A stretch of DNA of 9,766 nt from Verrucomicrobiota bacterium (GTDB lineage Bacteria > Verrucomicrobiota > Lentisphaeria > Victivallales > Victivallaceae). The position numbers were made by a program, and so were the translations under genes. Shown here in pieces: positions 6,441 to 9,766 of the stretch; the first letter of the stretch is position 1; each line of letters starts with the position of its first letter. The notes under the pieces are model-generated. The model was not told where the DNA came from. It was given only the letters and a program-made list of their open reading frames with translations, and did not search any database. The stretch is taken from the NCBI GenBank assembly GCA_023459755.1, contig JAEWSS010000352.1, forward strand, positions 1 to 9,766, in the 5' to 3' direction.

Positions 6441-7706
6441 GTGACTCAGCCCGTAAAACTCGTAATTGCCGGAGCCGGATGCCGCGGAACCGGGTACGCG
6501 CTTTTTGCCGAACAGCATCCCGACCTCGCGCAGATTGTCGGAGTGGCCGAACCGCGTGAATTTTATCGCCGCCAGATTGCGGAAAAACATCACATTCCGC
6601 CGGAACACTGCTTTAATTTGTGGGAAGATATGGTCAAGGTTCCGAAATTCGCCGACGCGGTGCTGATCTGCACTCAGGATCATCAGCATGAAGCGCCGGC
6701 AATCGCCTTCGCCGAACTCGGCTACAACATCATGCTGGAAAAACCGATGGCGGTTTCCGCCGAGGCGTGCCGCCGAATCGTGAAGGCGGTAAAAAAGGCG
6801 AACGTGGCATTCGCAGTCTGCCACGTGCTGCGCTATACGCTGTACTCTCAGGAACTTAAAAGGATTTTGAAGTCCGGAAAAATCGGCGACGTAATCTCCA
6901 TTCAGCATCTCGAGCCGGTGGCGCACTGGCATCAGGCGCACTCGTTCGTGCGCGGCAACTGGCGCAACGAGGAGGAGTCTTCGCCGATGCTGCTGGCAAA
7001 GTGTTGTCACGACGTGGACTGGCTGCGCTATATGATGGACAAACCGTGCCGTAAGATCCAGTCGTTCGGGTCGCTCCGCCACCTGACCAGGGCCTGCCAG
7101 CCGAAAGGCGCGGCCGACCGCTGCACCGATTGTCCGCCTGAAATCGAGTCGAGCTGTCCGTATTCAGCGCTCAAAATCTATCTGCGCGACCGCGTCGCCC
7201 GCGGTCTGCTCCAGTGGCCGACCGACGTGCTGACCCCGGTGGTCACTCCGCAATCGGTGGCCGACGCCCTGCGCAACGGACCTTACGGCCGCTGCGTCTA
7301 CGCCTGCGATAACGACGTGGTGGATCATCAGGTGGTAAACATGGAGTTTGCCGACTCCACCACCGCCGCCATGACCATGACCGCATTCTGCGACGAAGGC
7401 GCCCGCCAGACCAGAATCTTCGGCTCGCGCGGCAGCATCCGCACCGACAGCCGCTTCATCCACGTCACCGACTTCCTGACCGGTGAAACCGAGACCGTTG
7501 ACACCAATCTGCTCAATGACGGCGGCATTCTCTCCGGACACGGCGGCGGCGACATGGCGCTGATGGCCGCCTTTGTCAAGACGCTTGCCACCGGCGACCG
7601 CTCATACATTCTCTCCGGCGTGGACGAAACTCTGGAAAGCCACCTGATGGTCTTTGCCGCCGAGGAGTCGCGCAAAGCGGGCAAAGTGGTTGACGTAACC
7701 GCGTAA
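6441..7706 (+). CDS. Gfo/Idh/MocA family NAD(P)-dependent oxidoreductase with cysteine cluster (copy B)
   Basis: 421 aa from GTG 6441, chosen because AAGGAG (6427-6432) precedes it by 8 nt and the protein then begins directly with the Rossmann strand (MTQPVKLVIAGAGCRG). An in-frame TTG at 6405 lacks such a site. Features: nucleotide loop GAGCRG (11-16), EKP at 100-102, HDVDW at 190-194, cysteine group C228-x2-C231-x7-C239 followed by PYSALKIY, RCVYACDND (C285, C289) and HGGGD (367-371). It should catalyse NAD(P)-linked redox of a sugar- or cyclitol-type hydroxyl; the substrate is unknown. Long stretches match copy A (for example SxQHLEPV, VRGNWR, NGPYGRCV, ESHLMVFAAE in both or nearly both), so the pair arose by duplication. 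Divergently transcribed from copy A, with a likely single-gene transcript ending near the stem-loop at 7728. Confidence 0.92.
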   Translation: MTQPVKLVIAGAGCRGTGYALFAEQHPDLAQIVGVAEPREFYRRQIAEKHHIPPEHCFNLWEDMVKVPKFADAVLICTQDHQHEAPAIAFAELGYNIMLEKPMAVSAEACRRIVKAVKKANVAFAVCHVLRYTLYSQELKRILKSGKIGDVISIQHLEPVAHWHQAHSFVRGNWRNEEESSPMLLAKCCHDVDWLRYMMDKPCRKIQSFGSLRHLTRACQPKGAADRCTDCPPEIESSCPYSALKIYLRDRVARGLLQWPTDVLTPVVTPQSVADALRNGPYGRCVYACDNDVVDHQVVNMEFADSTTAAMTMTAFCDEGARQTRIFGSRGSIRTDSRFIHVTDFLTGETETVDTNLLNDGGILSGHGGGDMALMAAFVKTLATGDRSYILSGVDETLESHLMVFAAEESRKAGKVVDVTA

Positions 7707-7727
7707 CCAAGTTTCCCCGTTACCACC

Positions 7728-7764
7728 CCGGAAGCGGCGCGGCTTGAAATGCCCCCGCTTCCGG
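7728..7764 (+). terminator. GC-rich stem-loop after oxidoreductase copy B
   Basis: Perfect 10-bp arms CCGGAAGCGG (7728-7737) and CCGCTTCCGG (7755-7764), with a further GGC/GCC pairing (7741-7743 with 7751-7753) closing a 7-nt loop TTGAAAT. It starts 21 bp after the stop codon, so termination or 3'-end protection is likely. A true U-tract is missing (AGTATATT follows), so it is not a textbook intrinsic terminator. Confidence 0.5.
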
Positions 7765-7772
7765 AGTATATT
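7744..7772 (+). promoter_or_regulatory. Candidate promoter of the yfcE operon, embedded in the stem-loop
   Basis: TTGAAA (7744-7749) and TATATT (7767-7772) have the ideal 17-nt spacing, each with 5 of 6 consensus matches. The -35 box is exactly in the loop of the inverted repeat 7728-7764, and the right arm forms the spacer. The start would be near 7779, giving a leader of about 50 nt before ATG 7828. Confidence 0.55.
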
Positions 7773-7827
7773 AATAGAGCGCGGCCGACCGCCGGAACAA
7801 CCCGCCGCGCCGGGAGACTGCCAACCG

Positions 7828-8382
7828 ATGAAACTTTTGTTTTTTTCCGACATTCACGGCGTTCCCGCAACGCTGAAACGCCTGTTTGAACAGGCGGACG
7901 CACTGCGCCCGGATCAAATGATCCTGCTGGGCGATGCGCTTTATCACGGTCCGCGCAACGGAGTGCCGCCGCTTTACGACCCGCCGGAAACCGCCCGGCT
8001 GCTGAACACCCGCAAACAGGAAATCATGGCGGTGCGCGGCAACTGCGACTCGGAGGTCGATCAAATGCTGCTGGAGTTTCCGGTCATGTCCGACTTTTCC
8101 GAAATCCTGGCCGACGGCCGCCGATTTTTCCTGACCCACGGCCACCTCTGGAACGCCGGTCATCTGCCGCCGCTTCCGGACAAAACGGTTCTGGCGCACG
8201 GCCACACCCACGTTCCTGAACTGCGGAAAATCGAAACCGGAACTGAAATAACGGTCTTCAATCCGGGGTCGATTTCACTGCCCAAGAATGAAGCTCCGCA
8301 AACCTTCGGCTGGTTCGACGGTGCGGAGCTGTCCATCCGCCGGATTGACAACGGCGAAATTCTGTCAAGGCTGGAAATATGA
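7828..8382 (+). CDS. yfcE: YfcE-like metallophosphodiesterase
   Basis: 184 aa, the same length as E. coli YfcE, a Mn2+-dependent cytoplasmic phosphodiesterase known from in vitro activity on artificial phosphodiesters; the physiological substrate is not established. All metal-site motifs are intact: SDIHG (D8, H10), LGDALYHGPRN (D36), RGNCDSEVDQML (N72), LTHGH (H104) and AHGHTH (H126, H128), ending with FNPGSISLPK. The HGPRN and GNCDSEVDQML stretches match YfcE closely. ATG 7828 is chosen since it begins directly with the first beta strand (MKLLFFSD) and matches the family length. GGGAG stands about 11 nt upstream. The frame is open back to 7744, but that stretch holds the promoter. The stop overlaps the next start as ATGA. 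Confidence 0.93.
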   Translation: MKLLFFSDIHGVPATLKRLFEQADALRPDQMILLGDALYHGPRNGVPPLYDPPETARLLNTRKQEIMAVRGNCDSEVDQMLLEFPVMSDFSEILADGRRFFLTHGHLWNAGHLPPLPDKTVLAHGHTHVPELRKIETGTEITVFNPGSISLPKNEAPQTFGWFDGAELSIRRIDNGEILSRLEI

Positions 8383-9119
8383 GTGCCGCCGCAACCGGTG
8401 AGGCTCACGCCGAACGGCTTACCGCCGCCTGTTTGCTGAGCCTGGTCGGCGGTTTTCTCGACATCTACACTTATTTGTATCGCGGCGGAGTGTTCGCCAA
8501 CGCCGTAACCGGCAACCTGGTGCTGTTCGGGCTGCATCTGGCATCGCTCGACTACATCGTTTGCGCAAAATATCTGCTGGCGATCACCGCCTACGCCTGC
8601 GGAGTGTTTGCCGCCGAACTGGTGCACCGCAAACTGCCCGAGGCGCGACGGCTGGGCTGGCATCAGGCGGTGCTGATGATTGAGGTGTTGTGCCTCCTGC
8701 CGATCGTCATGATCCCACGCGGCGGCTTCGACTTTGCGGTAAACGCACTGGTGTCGTTTGTCTGCGCGCTTCAGGTCCAGACATTCCGCCGAATGAACGG
8801 ACTGCCGTTCGCCTCCACCATGTGCACCGGCAATCTTCGCAGCGGAACCGAAGCGTTGTTCCGTCAGGTTTCCGGTCAATCCGCCGGCGGAATACGCAGC
8901 GCCCTCCACTATTATCTGGTGATCGGCTGTTTCATCACCGGAGCGGCTGGCGGCGCCGTGCTGCTCCGGACGCTGGGGGAACCGGTGTTCATACTCGCTC
9001 CGGTCGGACTGATCGCGGTATTTTTCATGATCATCTCCAAACGGCAGCACGCCCTGCTCCGGCGGAGCTTGTTCAGACTATCCGGACGCCAAAAGCGGAG
9101 TTCCGGCACGCGGCGATGA
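8379..9119 (+). CDS. DUF1275 (YoaK-like) integral membrane protein
   Basis: 246 aa with about six hydrophobic segments (roughly residues 13-33, 45-57, 62-82, 97-112, 118-133 and 178-220 as two spans). It belongs to the DUF1275/YoaK family of inner-membrane proteins, whose function is not established. Family signs are GGFLDIYTYL (24-33), FANAVTGNLVLFGL (39-52) and the later FASTMCTGNLRSGTEALF (144-161), which place a TGN motif in each half. The C-terminal tail from about residue 220 is Arg/Lys-rich and should be cytoplasmic. The start codon overlaps the yfcE stop (ATGA at 8379-8382) and its own stop overlaps the next start in the same way, so it sits inside a tightly coupled operon. Confidence 0.88.
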   Translation: MSAAATGEAHAERLTAACLLSLVGGFLDIYTYLYRGGVFANAVTGNLVLFGLHLASLDYIVCAKYLLAITAYACGVFAAELVHRKLPEARRLGWHQAVLMIEVLCLLPIVMIPRGGFDFAVNALVSFVCALQVQTFRRMNGLPFASTMCTGNLRSGTEALFRQVSGQSAGGIRSALHYYLVIGCFITGAAGGAVLLRTLGEPVFILAPVGLIAVFFMIISKRQHALLRRSLFRLSGRQKRSSGTRR

Positions 9120-9766
9120 AAACGGCGAAATCATGGTTGGCCGGAACGGTTGCGGCAATGGTACTGATGGCGGCAATGGCAGCCGCCGCGGAAATTTCAG
9201 GGCGTCACGAATTTTATTTTCCAGAACTGCTGGCAATGGCGATGGGCTGTCTGTGGATGGACTCGCGCCCCTGGCGCGCCGGACGTAAAATGATGGTGCT
9301 CAGTCTTGTCGCCGGCGGAGTTGTCGGCTATATGCTGTCGCTGTCGCCGTGGCCGGGAACGGCGGGAAAGATTTTGATCGGATTCGCGGTCTGCGGTGTC
9401 TGGCTGGCCGGGTTCGGGATCAATGTCACGCCGATGCTGTCGGCCTGTCTGCTGCCGCTGTTGATCGGCGGCGCCACCTGGCTTTATCCGGCGGCAATCG
9501 CCGTTGAAATGGCGACGCTGACCGCCATCGAACGATGGTTTGAACTTCGCGGACTGAGGAAACCGAAAAAATTCATTCCGGTCGAAGGATCGCTGCGACT
9601 CCGGCTGTTCCGTTGGGGAATGCTGACCGCGCTGCTCGCGCTGGTGCTTTATCCGGCGCGACTGATCGGCGGCTATGCGGCGGTGCCGCCGCTGATTGTG
9701 GGATTCTGTGTTTTTGCCGACCTCAACCGTCCGGCGCGCCGTCATCTGCCGCTGGGAATACTGTTC
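9116..9766 (+). CDS. Multi-spanning membrane protein of unassigned family, 3' end outside the window
   Basis: The frame from ATG 9116 is open for 217 codons to the last base, so the C-terminus is missing. The ATG overlaps the stop of the DUF1275 gene (ATGA), which supports the start. The protein is strongly hydrophobic: spans at about residues 8-25, 36-48, 59-78, 85-101, 106-124, 126-139, then a basic cytoplasmic-type loop RKPKKF (about 147-152), and two more spans at 166-180 and 185-203. Notable segments are EFYFPELLAMAMG, NVTPMLSACLLP and ATWLYP. They recall conserved hypothetical membrane proteins with an HPP- or FUSC-like look, but I cannot assign a family. The N-terminal A-rich helix may be a membrane anchor rather than a cleaved signal. 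Function unknown. Confidence 0.8.
   Translation, partial: MKTAKSWLAGTVAAMVLMAAMAAAAEISGRHEFYFPELLAMAMGCLWMDSRPWRAGRKMMVLSLVAGGVVGYMLSLSPWPGTAGKILIGFAVCGVWLAGFGINVTPMLSACLLPLLIGGATWLYPAAIAVEMATLTAIERWFELRGLRKPKKFIPVEGSLRLRLFRWGMLTALLALVLYPARLIGGYAAVPPLIVGFCVFADLNRPARRHLPLGILF

Noticed and set aside
7744..7827. Upstream extension of the YfcE-like protein to 7744
   Set aside because: ATG 7828 gives exactly the E. coli YfcE length, and the upstream stretch carries the promoter and stem-loop.
8160..9050. 296-codon minus-strand open frame opposite yfcE and the DUF1275 gene
   Set aside because: Antisense of two well-supported genes; composition is His/Gln/Arg-rich without domains.
9197..9745. 182-codon minus-strand open frame at the window end
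   Set aside because: It is the shadow of the plus-strand membrane protein from 9116, which has a coupled start and clear membrane spans.
1..9766. CRISPR arrays, tRNA or rRNA genes, insertion sequences, attachment sites
   Set aside because: No spaced repeat arrays, cloverleaf-like segments, transposase or integrase motifs, or flanking long inverted repeats were seen by eye.

Overview
The window is a compact, GC-rich bacterial segment that is almost entirely coding. It holds nine protein genes and no RNA genes, insertion sequences or CRISPR arrays that I can see. The gene mix (sugar-type Na+ symporter, paired Gfo/Idh/MocA oxidoreductases with a cysteine cluster, a large multidomain phosphoesterase, AzlCD) and the strongly GC-biased third codon positions would fit a Lentisphaerae/Victivallis-like or related PVC-group gut bacterium. 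No marker gene is present, so the taxonomic guess is inference only.

Layout. (1) 1-2142, plus strand: the 3' part of a cysteine synthase, followed 3 nt later by a three-domain metallophosphoesterase. (2) 2123-6227, minus strand: read in its own direction, a Gfo/Idh/MocA oxidoreductase, then azlC and azlD (ATGA overlap), then, after 108 bp with its own candidate promoter, an SGLT-like sodium:solute symporter. The symporter's 3' end overlaps the 3' end of the phosphoesterase by 20 bp, so there is no dedicated convergent terminator space. (3) 6228-6440: a 213-bp divergent control region with two palindromes and candidate promoters. (4) 6441-7706, plus strand: a second, clearly paralogous Gfo/Idh/MocA oxidoreductase, followed by a GC-rich stem-loop in which a good promoter (TTGAAA-17-TATATT) is embedded. 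(5) 7828-9766, plus strand: yfcE-like phosphodiesterase, a DUF1275 membrane protein and a partial multi-spanning membrane protein, joined by two successive 4-bp ATGA overlaps.

How the genes may work together: the two divergent oxidoreductases share one control region and a conserved cysteine set, suggesting paired sugar or cyclitol redox chemistry. The SGLT-like symporter could bring in the substrate. AzlCD would export branched-chain amino acids and its metabolic link to the oxidoreductase is unclear. The yfcE-DUF1275-membrane protein set is translationally coupled and looks like an ordinary housekeeping operon of poorly characterised members. I found no convincing new defence, mobile or biosynthetic system. 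The most interesting signals are the operator-like palindromes, the promoter inside a hairpin, the 16-bp-phased repeat ahead of azlC, the cysteine cluster of the paired oxidoreductases and the unusual metal-site motif of the large phosphoesterase.
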